A stretch of 8,421 nucleotides of DNA from assembly GCA_030539135.1 (NCBI GenBank), contig JAUNSQ010000066.1, positions 1 to 8,421 on the forward strand, given 5' to 3'. The notes beneath the pieces are model-generated. The model was not told the DNA's origin, searched no databases, and saw only the letters and a list, made by a program, of their open reading frames with translations. The DNA comes from Synergistaceae bacterium (lineage in GTDB: Bacteria; Synergistota; Synergistia; Synergistales; Synergistaceae). Below are positions 1 to 6,229 of the stretch, one piece after another. A program made the translations under genes and the position numbers. Position 1 is the first letter of the stretch; each line of letters starts with the position of its first letter.

Positions 1-1
1 C

Positions 2-580
2 CCGAGCGTCACAGTGCTGATCGCCGAGATGCCTATAAAGAAGGAAGACCTTGACCCGTCGTGCAACGGAGCGTACGATATCCTCACGAAGAGGGAGTCT
101 GTCTGCGGACACCTCGACAAGAGCCACCTTACGATGCACTCATATCCCGAATACCACCCGGATAATTCCATATCTACGTTCCGTGTTGACATCGACGTGT
201 CGACATGCGGAAAAATCACGCCCCTTTCGGCTCTGGATTACCTCATCGGCAGCTTCGACTCTGACATCATCACGATAGATTACCGCGTCCGTGGGTTCAC
301 GCGCGAAATAGACGGCCGCAAGTGTTTCATGGACCACAAGGTCACGTCGATACAGGATTATATCGCGCCGGAGACGCTCGAGAGATACGACGCGCAGGAC
401 ATCAACGTCTATCAGGCGAATATCTTCCACACGAAGATGCTTATCAAGGAACTCGACCTTCAGAACTACCTGTTCCATAAGGCGGTCGAAGAGTTCACGC
501 CGCGTGAAAGGCTCAAGATCTCCAACAAGCTCCGCCGTGAGATGATAGAGATCTTCGCCGGTATGAACGTGTATGACTAA
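2..580 (+). CDS. speD: S-adenosylmethionine decarboxylase proenzyme, E. coli-type (5' truncated by window edge)
   Basis: This enzyme decarboxylates S-adenosylmethionine in the cytoplasm to give the aminopropyl donor for spermidine synthesis. The reading frame is open from base 2 and its first residues (PSVTVLIAEMP) align with an internal stretch of the E. coli enzyme, so the GTG at 14 is not the real start. I estimate that about 70-75 N-terminal residues of a roughly 264-residue protein lie upstream. The self-cleavage site is visible as HLDKSH: the Ser codon at 122-124 would become the pyruvoyl cofactor after Lys-Ser cleavage. Other conserved blocks are YPEYHP, DVSTCGKITPL (with the conserved Cys), IDYRVRGFTREIDG and DINVYQANIFHTKML. 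The length and motifs fit the long E. coli-type class rather than the short Bacillus/archaeal class. It overlaps the next gene by 8 nt, consistent with translational coupling. The promoter is outside the window. Confidence 0.95.
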   Translation, partial: PSVTVLIAEMPIKKEDLDPSCNGAYDILTKRESVCGHLDKSHLTMHSYPEYHPDNSISTFRVDIDVSTCGKITPLSALDYLIGSFDSDIITIDYRVRGFTREIDGRKCFMDHKVTSIQDYIAPETLERYDAQDINVYQANIFHTKMLIKELDLQNYLFHKAVEEFTPRERLKISNKLRREMIEIFAGMNVYD

Positions 581-2018
581 ACAGGACGAAACTCCTATAT
601 ATGACGCGCTGCAGCGTTATATAAAGAACAGGATAGTCTCGTTTGACGTGCCCGGTCATAAGCAGGGCAAGGGACACAAAGCGCTCGTTGACGCTTTCGG
701 AGCGAAATGTGTCTCAATGGATCTAAATTCAAGCAAACCGCTCGATAACCTTACGCATCCGACAGGCGTCATCCGCAAGGCGGAGGAACTGGCCGCAGAG
801 GCGTTCCATGCCGCGCGCGCGTTCCTGATAACAAACGGGACTACAGCGGCCGTGCAGAATATGGTGTTTAGCTGCTGCCGCGCGGGCGATAAAATAATCC
901 TGCCGCGCAACGTCCACAAGAGCGTCATCAACGCGATGGTAATATGCGGCGCAGAGCCCGTTTATGTCAATCCGGGGGTCAACCCCGAACTCGGCATCAG
1001 CCTCGGCATGTCGGCCGCAGACGTCCGAGAGGCCGTGGCGGAAAATCCCAGCGCGAAGGCGATATTGATAAACAACCCTACCTACTACGGCGTGTGTAGC
1101 GACATCAAGGAGATCGTCAGAATAACTCACGATGCGGGGATGCTGGCGTTGGCCGACGAAGCCCACGGCACGCACCTCTATTTCGGAGACGGCTTGCCCG
1201 TCTCGGCAATGGAAGCCGGCGCGGACATGGCGGCGGTCAGCGTACACAAGACGGGCGGCTCGCTCACACAGAGCTCCATACTGCTAGCGGGCGCGAACGT
1301 CGACGCAGAAGCGCTGCGGCAGACGATAAACCTCACGCAGACGACGAGCGGGAGCTACCTTCTCATGGCGTCGCTGGACATCGCGCGGCGCAACCTCTTC
1401 CTCAACGGAAAAGAGATATTCAAAAAGGTCTGCGACATGGCTTCATACGCGCGGACCGAGGTCAACAAGATACCCGGCTTCCGCGCGTTCGGCCGCGACA
1501 TAATAGACGGAGGGGCCGTGTATGACTTCGACGTTACGAAGCTCAGCATACATACGCGCGACGTGGGGCTGGCCGGCATAGAGGTCTATGATATCCTGCG
1601 CGACGAGTTCGGCATACAGATAGAATTTGGCGATATCGGCAACATTCTTGCTATAATTTCCGTAGGCGACAGGGAGCTTGAGATAGAGCGTCTGCTTGGC
1701 GCGCTCGCTGAAATATCGAGACGCTTTGCGAAGGAGCCGATGAACATGCTCGACCACGAGTACATCGACCCGATAGTCGCGATGTCCCCTCAGAGGGCTT
1801 TCTACGCGCCAAAGCGCGCCATGCCGATAAAGGACAGCCTTGGCCGCGTAAGCTCCGAGCTCGTGATGGCGTACCCGCCGGGCATACCGATACTCGCTCC
1901 TGGCGAGCGTATCACAGCGGAGATAATAGATTACGTCAGATACGCTAAGGAAAAGGGATGCGTAATGACGGGGACGAAAGATATGTCAGTTGAAAATATT
2001 GAAACAGTGGAGGAATAG
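573..2018 (+). CDS. speA: Orn/Lys/Arg decarboxylase family protein, probably biosynthetic arginine decarboxylase
   Basis: This is a 481-residue PLP-dependent, fold-type I amino acid decarboxylase of the short Bacillus SpeA-like class. The N-terminus carries the family block PIYDALQRYI...FDVPGHKQGKG. The cofactor site shows DEAHG at residues 195-199 and SVHKTGGSLTQ, in which Lys226 should form the Schiff base with PLP and His225 precedes it. The smaller C-terminal domain follows, including YPPGIPILAPGE near residue 435. Sequence alone does not separate arginine from lysine or ornithine as substrate. The adjacent agmatinase gene argues for arginine, giving agmatine, CO2 and then putrescine. The ATG at 573 sits inside the end of speD as ATGACTAA and has no strong Shine-Dalgarno sequence, so translation is probably coupled to speD. 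The 3' end contains the ribosome-binding site of speE. Confidence 0.9.
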   Translation: MTKQDETPIYDALQRYIKNRIVSFDVPGHKQGKGHKALVDAFGAKCVSMDLNSSKPLDNLTHPTGVIRKAEELAAEAFHAARAFLITNGTTAAVQNMVFSCCRAGDKIILPRNVHKSVINAMVICGAEPVYVNPGVNPELGISLGMSAADVREAVAENPSAKAILINNPTYYGVCSDIKEIVRITHDAGMLALADEAHGTHLYFGDGLPVSAMEAGADMAAVSVHKTGGSLTQSSILLAGANVDAEALRQTINLTQTTSGSYLLMASLDIARRNLFLNGKEIFKKVCDMASYARTEVNKIPGFRAFGRDIIDGGAVYDFDVTKLSIHTRDVGLAGIEVYDILRDEFGIQIEFGDIGNILAIISVGDRELEIERLLGALAEISRRFAKEPMNMLDHEYIDPIVAMSPQRAFYAPKRAMPIKDSLGRVSSELVMAYPPGIPILAPGERITAEIIDYVRYAKEKGCVMTGTKDMSVENIETVEE

Positions 2019-2021
2019 AAG

Positions 2022-2879
2022 ATGGAGTTATGGTACACAGAGGAACACAGCGAGAACACACGGTTCTCTATCCGCGTAGACAAACAGCTCTTCTCAGAGC
2101 AGAGCGAGTTCCAGAGGGTCGATATCTTTGAGGCGAAGGAGTTTGGACGCTTCCTGACGCTCGACGGTCTTATGATGCTCACGGAGAAGGATGAGTTCAT
2201 CTATCACGATATGATAGTCCATGTCCCGATAGCGACGAACCCGAACATCAAGAACGTCTTAGTCATCGGAGCCGGAGACGGCGGCACGGTGCGCGAGCTT
2301 ACTAGGTACGCGACGGTCGAGCACATCGACATGGTGGAGATCGACAAAATGGTCGTCGATTCCTGCATGAAGTATCTGCCGCAGACGGCGTGCAAGCTCA
2401 CAGACCCAAGGGTCAGCCTCTACTTCGAGGATGGGTTGAAATTTGTGCGCGATAAGGTCGGCAAGTATGACCTCATCATCGTCGACAGCACAGACCCGTT
2501 TGGCCCGGGCGAGGGGCTCTTCACGAAAGAATTTTACGGCAACTGCTACAAGGCTCTGACCGAGGAGGGCATCCTCGTCAACCAGCACGAGTGTCCGTAC
2601 TATGAGAGCTACGCGCGCTCGATGAAGCGCGCCCACAAGCGCATAAGGGAGCTATTCCCCATCACGTGCGTCTATCAGGCCCACATCCCGACATACCCGT
2701 CGGGTCACTGGCTCTTCGGCTTCGCGTCAAAGAAGTTCGACCCGATAAACGACTTCGACGCCAAGCGCTGGGAGGCCATCGGCCTCAAGACGAAGTATTA
2801 CAACACGGAGCTTCACAAAGGCTGCTTCGCGATACCGACCTATGTGAAGGACCTCCTCGCGGAAGCGGACGATGAATAA
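2022..2879 (+). CDS. speE: Spermidine synthase (polyamine aminopropyltransferase)
   Basis: This enzyme transfers the aminopropyl group from decarboxylated SAM to putrescine, giving spermidine and methylthioadenosine. The 285-residue length is normal for bacterial SpeE. The N-terminal beta domain starts MELWYTEEHSENTRFSIRV and includes FGRFLTLDGLMMLTEKDEFIYHDM, the usual substrate-pocket region. The Rossmann core shows VLVIGAGDGGTVREL (glycine motif at residues 83-88), DMVEIDK for the ribose-binding acid, and DSTDPFGPGEGLF with the catalytic Asp155 and neighbouring Asp158. HECPYYES and a PSGHWLFGFASK block follow. GGAGG at 2009-2013 sits 8 nt before the ATG and fixes the start. The gene begins 3 nt after the speA stop and overlaps speB by 8 nt. 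Other polyamine acceptors are possible, but the operon favours putrescine. Confidence 0.95.
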   Translation: MELWYTEEHSENTRFSIRVDKQLFSEQSEFQRVDIFEAKEFGRFLTLDGLMMLTEKDEFIYHDMIVHVPIATNPNIKNVLVIGAGDGGTVRELTRYATVEHIDMVEIDKMVVDSCMKYLPQTACKLTDPRVSLYFEDGLKFVRDKVGKYDLIIVDSTDPFGPGEGLFTKEFYGNCYKALTEEGILVNQHECPYYESYARSMKRAHKRIRELFPITCVYQAHIPTYPSGHWLFGFASKKFDPINDFDAKRWEAIGLKTKYYNTELHKGCFAIPTYVKDLLAEADDE

Positions 2880-3726
2880 CAAGCCAGACGCGTTCATGGC
2901 CTGCGATTCGTCATACGACGACGCGCGGCTCGTGCTCTTCGGAGCTCCGTTCGACGGGACTTCGAGCTATAGGCCGGGCTCGCGCTTCGCCGGGGCCGCG
3001 ATACGCGCGGAATCTTTCGGCATAGAGACGTATTCGCCGTATCTAAGGAAAGACCTCGAAGATTTCGCGGTCTTCGACGCGGGTGACCTCGACCTGCCGT
3101 TTGGCAACGCTGTCGAAGCCCTCTCGCAGATCGAGACGGCGGCCGCGACAATACTAGCCGACGGCAAAATACCGTTTATGGTCGGCGGCGAACACTTAGT
3201 CACACTGGGAGCCGTCAACGCGGCGGTCGCGAGGTACAAAGACCTCAACGTCATACACTTTGACGCGCACGCTGACCTACGCGAGGAATACCTAGGAGAA
3301 AAACTTTCCCACGCGACGGTCATACGCCGCTGCCATGAACTGTTGGAGGGCGGAGAGATATATCAGTTCGGCATACGTTCGATGACGATGGCTGAGGACG
3401 AGTTCGTGCAGAGGGCGCCGAACATCACCCAGCGCAAATACGACCTTGAGACGCTTGACGACGCGCTCGTGAAGCTAGAAGGCAAGCCGGTCTACATCAC
3501 GCTCGACCTAGACGTCCTAGACCCGTCGATATTCCCAGGGACCGGCACGCCGGAGCCGGGCGGCGTTTCCTTCGCCGACCTCATGGAGGCTATCCACATG
3601 CTATCTCATCCGCTCAACATAGTGGGCTGCGACGTGAACGAACTTTCGCCGCACTACGACCAGAGCGGAGTCTCTACGATAACGGCCTGTAAGGTCATAA
3701 GGGAGCTAATTCTCACGATACTCTAG
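2872..3726 (+). CDS. speB: Agmatinase (ureohydrolase family)
   Basis: This 284-residue protein belongs to the dimanganese arginase/agmatinase family and should hydrolyse agmatine to putrescine and urea. Metal-binding motifs are complete and in order: GGEHLVTLG (His108), FDAHADLR (Asp131, His133, Asp135) and TLDLDVLDPS (Asp212, Asp214), followed by PGTGTPEPGG. The GGEH variant in place of GGDH also occurs in Bacillus-type agmatinases. The C-terminal DVNELSPHYDQSG block matches agmatinase and differs from the arginase pattern. The start lies within the end of speE as ATGAATAA, which suggests coupled translation. With the upstream decarboxylase it forms the arginine-agmatine-putrescine route that feeds SpeE. 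A guanidinobutyrase or other ureohydrolase specificity cannot be excluded, but the operon makes agmatine by far the likeliest substrate. Confidence 0.93.
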   Translation: MNNKPDAFMACDSSYDDARLVLFGAPFDGTSSYRPGSRFAGAAIRAESFGIETYSPYLRKDLEDFAVFDAGDLDLPFGNAVEALSQIETAAATILADGKIPFMVGGEHLVTLGAVNAAVARYKDLNVIHFDAHADLREEYLGEKLSHATVIRRCHELLEGGEIYQFGIRSMTMAEDEFVQRAPNITQRKYDLETLDDALVKLEGKPVYITLDLDVLDPSIFPGTGTPEPGGVSFADLMEAIHMLSHPLNIVGCDVNELSPHYDQSGVSTITACKVIRELILTIL

Positions 3727-3750
3727 GAGAATAACCTATGTTCTTCATCG

Positions 3751-3779
3751 AAGGAGGGTCTAGCGGCTCTCCTTTTTTG
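3751..3779 (+). terminator. Intrinsic terminator of the spe operon
   Basis: AAGGAGGG at 3751-3758 can pair with GCTCTCCTT (3767-3774 using one G-U pair) around an 8-nt loop. The 3' arm runs straight into six T residues at 3773-3778. It lies 24 nt after the speB stop codon and is correctly oriented to end the speDAEB transcript. Confidence 0.8.
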
Positions 3780-3842
3780 TTGTCCAGAAATTAAAAATAT
3801 TTTCAGATTTTTACGAAAAAAGTTTTGACGTGGCAAAATCCT

Positions 3843-3870
3843 TTGCTAACAAAAGATTTTCAGCTATGAT
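3843..3870 (+). promoter_or_regulatory. Candidate sigma-70 promoter for the yqeC-mocA unit
   Basis: TTGCTA at 3843-3848 (4 of 6 matches to the -35 consensus) is separated by 16 bp from TATGAT at 3865-3870 (5 of 6 matches to the -10). Transcription would begin near 3877, giving a leader of about 20 nt before the start codon. It lies in an AT-rich gap between the spe terminator and yqeC. Assigned by eye only; TTGACG at 3825-3830 has no suitable -10 partner. Confidence 0.5.
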
Positions 3871-3899
3871 AGTCAGCGGATCTGAAAGGACGTATGTTG

Positions 3900-4673
3900 A
3901 TGCCAAGGAAGTGTTACGCGAAAAAACTTGACGAGATCGCAGGCCTTGACGCGTATAAGGTGATATCCGTCACCGGAAGCGGCGGAAAGACCTCTATGCT
4001 CTATGCGCTTGGCAAATATTTCGCGAAGGCTGGGCGCGCGGTGATCACAACGACTACGAAAATATATTCCCCAAAGGCCAGAGAATGCGGTAATATCGTT
4101 CTCGGGACGCCAGCCGAGTGCGCGGAAAAGATAGCCGCGCTCCCGGAACATTCCCTCTCGGCCGCGGCGAGGGGCAAGGCGCCGGAGGGCAAGCTCGCGG
4201 GCTTCCGCCCAGAGGAAGTCGACGCGCTGCTCGAATTGGGAGTGGCGGATATGATGATCGTCGAGGCCGACGGGGCGAGGGGACTTTCGTTCAAATGTTA
4301 CGAGGACTGGGAGCCGCCTGTGCCACAGAGCACGCAGTGCCAGCTCGTGATGTTTGGCGCGGACGCGCTGTTGAAACCGGTGTCAGCCGAAACCGTTTTC
4401 AGGATAGACCTTCTCAAAGAACGTTACGGCGTGCAGAAGAACGAAACGCTCTCCGCGGCGAACGCAATGGCGGTCCTCGCGAACAAATATGAATACCTAA
4501 AAAATTCCCCCGACGGCGCGTCCCGCGTTCTCTGTGTGAATAAGTGCGAACTGCTCATGCCGGAGCAGAGAAAAGAACTCCTCGACAACCTCAAAGATAA
4601 TCTCATTAATTACGACGCGGCTATACTCTGCTCCATCTCCGACAACGAAATCTTCGACACGATAAAATTCTAG
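3900..4673 (+). CDS. yqeC: YqeC-family P-loop protein, putative molybdenum-hydroxylase accessory factor
   Basis: This 257-residue protein matches the YqeC family, which co-occurs with selenium-dependent molybdenum hydroxylases and whose biochemical role is not settled. Near the N-terminus is a Walker A-like loop, VTGSGGKTS, with Lys30 and Thr31, followed by the family's TTTTKIY block. VEADGARGLSFK (residues 121-132) carries the conserved acidic pair. A later VLCVNKCE stretch recalls an NKxD-like nucleotide-recognition motif, an inference from pattern only. There is no signal peptide or membrane segment, so it should be cytoplasmic. Two in-frame ATGs exist. AAGGA at 3886-3890 is 9 nt before ATG 3900 but only 3 nt before ATG 3894, so 3900 is preferred; 3894 would add two residues. 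The next gene, a MocA-like transferase, starts 6 nt after the stop, which supports a shared role in cofactor maturation. Confidence 0.85.
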   Translation: MPRKCYAKKLDEIAGLDAYKVISVTGSGGKTSMLYALGKYFAKAGRAVITTTTKIYSPKARECGNIVLGTPAECAEKIAALPEHSLSAAARGKAPEGKLAGFRPEEVDALLELGVADMMIVEADGARGLSFKCYEDWEPPVPQSTQCQLVMFGADALLKPVSAETVFRIDLLKERYGVQKNETLSAANAMAVLANKYEYLKNSPDGASRVLCVNKCELLMPEQRKELLDNLKDNLINYDAAILCSISDNEIFDTIKF

Positions 4674-4679
4674 GCGGTC

Positions 4680-5264
4680 ATGCAGGCTATTCTCCTTGCG
4701 GCAGGGCTTTCAAAGAGGATGGGCAGACAGAAGCTGCTCCTGCCGTTTGGCTCTTCGACAGTGGTCGAGACGGTCATCGATAACATTCGTTCCGCGGGGT
4801 TCGCCCCGATGCTCTGCGTGTTCTCCCAAGAGACGTATGACTTCCTAAAAGACAAAGGCTCGCTTCCCGTTTCCTCCGCAATAAACAAGGAGCCGGAACG
4901 CGGGCAGTCATCTTCGCTTTTGATTGGGCTGGATATGCTGCCCGACGGCAGCGACTTCTGCATAATGCTCGGCGACCTCCCGTCTGTAACAGCTGATGAA
5001 ATTTCTGCGCTCGCAAAAAAATTCGCGGACCTGCCGCGCGGCAAGACGATACTCGCGCCGAGCCGCGACGGTCGCTTTGGACATCCGATGTTCTTCCGCT
5101 CTGTGTGGAAGGAGCGCTTCAAGGTCGCGAGCGGCGACGTCGGAGGCAGAAAGATCATCCTCGAACACGAGCGCGAGATAGCGCGCGTCGCCTCGCCTGA
5201 CGCGCACTTCGCCGATCTCGACACTCCCGACGATTACAAGAGGCTTCTCGATAAAGGCAAATAA
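4680..5264 (+). CDS. mocA: MocA-like nucleotidyltransferase (molybdenum cofactor cytidylyltransferase family)
   Basis: This 194-residue protein has the MobA/MocA nucleotidyltransferase fold. The N-terminal signature LLAAGLSKRMGRQKLLLPFG (residues 5-24) binds the nucleotide triphosphate, with Lys18 as the conserved lysine. NKEPERGQSSSL and MLGDLPSV (Asp99, a likely metal ligand) follow. Near the C-terminus are GHPMFF (134-139), GDVGGR (152-157) and DLDTPDDY (179-186). The last three are typical of MocA, which adds CMP to molybdopterin for xanthine dehydrogenase-type enzymes, and also of the related YgfJ group. CTP versus GTP preference cannot be read directly. It sits 6 nt after yqeC and has only a weak Shine-Dalgarno sequence (AGG at 4674-4676), so coupling is likely. 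No clear terminator follows, so read-through into the next gene is possible. Confidence 0.87.
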   Translation: MQAILLAAGLSKRMGRQKLLLPFGSSTVVETVIDNIRSAGFAPMLCVFSQETYDFLKDKGSLPVSSAINKEPERGQSSSLLIGLDMLPDGSDFCIMLGDLPSVTADEISALAKKFADLPRGKTILAPSRDGRFGHPMFFRSVWKERFKVASGDVGGRKIILEHEREIARVASPDAHFADLDTPDDYKRLLDKGK

Positions 5265-5290
5265 CTCGCCATATTTTCAGCCGCGAAAAA

Positions 5291-5326
5291 TTTGTTGTAA
5301 GTTTGTTGTAGTAAGTGGTATAAAAT
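5291..5326 (+). promoter_or_regulatory. Promoter with tandem TTTGTTGTA element, upstream of the Synerg-CTERM gene
   Basis: Two direct copies of TTTGTTGTA lie at 5291-5299 and 5302-5310, repeating every 11 bp, about one helical turn. TAAAAT follows at 5321-5326, exactly 10 bp after the second copy. A sigma-70 reading is TTGTAA (5295-5300), an 18-bp gap, then TATAAA (5319-5324). In that reading the -35 lies inside the repeats. The same 20-bp block with the same spacing recurs at 7673-7708. Confidence 0.65.
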
Positions 5327-5374
5327 AATATTAAAGATAACTGATAACTATGACAATGAAAGGCAGGGCTATCC

Positions 5375-5998
5375 ATGAAAAAGATATTAACAGCGTTATT
5401 GCTCGTTCTAATCGCGTTTGCCGGGACTGCCTGCGCAGGGCCGACCATCGCGGATAACTATATCAGCATCGTTCCGCAGTCGTGCGACCTGTTCACCGTC
5501 GGAGGCGCAGCAGAGCCTGTCGAAAGCGACGATCTGCTCCCCGCCGACGCGCTGAAAGACGTGATAAAGAATTATCCTAGTTACTGCGCGCCTCTCGGCA
5601 ATGTAGAGATACAGTCGCTCTTTGGCTTCTGGCTTGACGACGGCGCGGCTTCATTTGAAGTTACCGGAGTGAACATGGCGAATTTCGAGACGCCCCTGAC
5701 GGACGAACAGTTGAATAAGATCGCGGCGCTGAAAAAGGCCGGGGCCGTTATGAAGATATACAGCGTGAGCACGGCGGAGTTTGCCGATGGGCAGATGCAG
5801 TTGATAGTAGATAACTGTGCGTATGAGATAACCTCTTCGGATATTCAAATAACCACGAAGTTTAACGTCAAATCCGGCCCGGATTATGGAGTGTTCCTAG
5901 TCTTGCCGAAGTCCGATTCGTCGGGCGGGTGCAACGTTGGTTTTGGAGCGCTGCTCGCTGTCATGGCCCTGCCTCTGGCATTCAGGAAGAAAAAATAA
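5375..5998 (+). CDS. Secreted protein with C-terminal Synerg-CTERM sorting signal, function unknown
   Basis: This 207-residue protein has no recognised enzymatic domain. The N-terminus (MKK followed by a hydrophobic run to about residue 17) is a signal peptide. Ala-Cys-Ala at 19-21 offers a signal peptidase I site; Cys20 lacks a good lipobox. The C-terminus reads SSGGCNVGFGALLAVMALP and ends in FRKKK (182-207): a Gly-Gly-Cys motif, a hydrophobic helix and a basic tail, which is the Synerg-CTERM layout of Synergistota. Such signals are thought to be cleaved by a dedicated membrane protease, leaving the protein exported or anchored; that is inference from related CTERM systems. The middle is soluble, with scattered hydrophobic strands and Cys37 plus two other cysteines. 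AAGG and AGGG at 5360-5368 precede the ATG. It has its own promoter and terminator. Confidence 0.88.
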   Translation: MKKILTALLLVLIAFAGTACAGPTIADNYISIVPQSCDLFTVGGAAEPVESDDLLPADALKDVIKNYPSYCAPLGNVEIQSLFGFWLDDGAASFEVTGVNMANFETPLTDEQLNKIAALKKAGAVMKIYSVSTAEFADGQMQLIVDNCAYEITSSDIQITTKFNVKSGPDYGVFLVLPKSDSSGGCNVGFGALLAVMALPLAFRKKK

Positions 5999-6026
5999 AT
6001 TCAAACCAATAAATGATTTGATCGAC

Positions 6027-6064
6027 AAGCGGCGCGGGCTTTCGCGGGCCAACGCCGCTTTTTG
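6027..6064 (+). terminator. Intrinsic terminator after the Synerg-CTERM gene
   Basis: AAGCGGCG at 6027-6034 pairs perfectly with CGCCGCTT at 6053-6060, followed by a T run to 6063. The 18-nt loop can form a further short inner GC pairing. It lies about 30 nt after the stop codon and is oriented to end the upstream transcript. Confidence 0.85.
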
Positions 6065-6158
6065 TATGGCGCGGACCTCTGCGATACGGCTCCTCACGAT
6101 CATAAAAAACTTCTCGTTGCCGCCCGATAGTCTTCTGGATTTTTGTCCGATATGCCTT

Positions 6159-6164
6159 TATAAT
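6159..6164 (+). promoter_or_regulatory. Candidate -10 box for the permease gene
   Basis: A perfect TATAAT lies at 6159-6164, and transcription would start near 6171. The bases 15-18 bp upstream (around 6135-6143) give no convincing -35 hexamer, so the promoter may be weak or need an activator. It is the only good -10 box between the preceding terminator and the palindrome at 6181-6198. Confidence 0.5.
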
Positions 6165-6180
6165 ATTCATCGGTAAATGT

Positions 6181-6198
6181 TTTGCAACCGATTGCAAA
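6181..6198. promoter_or_regulatory. LacI/GalR-type operator palindrome in the permease leader
   Basis: TTTGCAACCGATTGCAAA is a perfect inverted repeat of 7-bp arms (TTTGCAA/TTGCAAA) around CCGA. The core fits GCAANCGNTTGC with a central CpG, the pattern typical of LacI/GalR-family operators such as that of PurR. It would lie about +11 to +28 from the predicted start site and 20 bp before the Shine-Dalgarno sequence, a position suited to repression by blocking RNA polymerase. The regulator gene is not in the window. Confidence 0.65.
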
Positions 6199-6218
6199 TA
6201 TCTTTTTCTATACTTTTC

Positions 6219-6223
6219 GGAGG
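6219..6223 (+). promoter_or_regulatory. Shine-Dalgarno sequence that sets the permease start
   Basis: GGAGG at 6219-6223 stands 6 nt before ATG 6230. The longer in-frame start at 6182 lies inside the operator palindrome and has no Shine-Dalgarno sequence, so it is rejected. Confidence 0.85.
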
Positions 6224-6229
6224 TGCATC

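Noticed and set aside
729..1247. A 172-codon antisense frame inside the decarboxylase gene
   Set aside because: It is a shadow of a gene with clear conserved motifs on the + strand; the antisense product resembles nothing known.
3776..3797. A third TTTGTTGT followed by an A/T-rich -10-like stretch
   Set aside because: There is only one copy of the repeat, it is fused to the terminator T run, and the distance to TAAAAA does not match the two real elements.
3823..3838. Imperfect palindrome TTTTG-N6-CAAAA upstream of the yqeC promoter
   Set aside because: The 5-bp AT-rich arms are too short to distinguish from chance in this composition.
4118..4492. A 124-codon + strand frame inside yqeC
   Set aside because: The overlapping yqeC frame has family motifs throughout, while this frame gives a Gly/Arg-rich out-of-frame product.
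3797..5280. The 10-mer ATATTTTCAG repeated at 3797-3806 and 5271-5280
   Set aside because: It is short and AT-rich, the flanks differ, and there is no consistent position relative to promoters.
5265..5290. Possible terminator after mocA (GGC...GCC followed by ATATTTT)
   Set aside because: Only a 3-bp stem can form; it is too weak to call.
6182..6229. N-terminal extension of the permease by 16 residues
   Set aside because: It would place the start inside the operator palindrome without a Shine-Dalgarno sequence, whereas ATG 6230 has GGAGG at ideal spacing and matches the usual family N-terminus.
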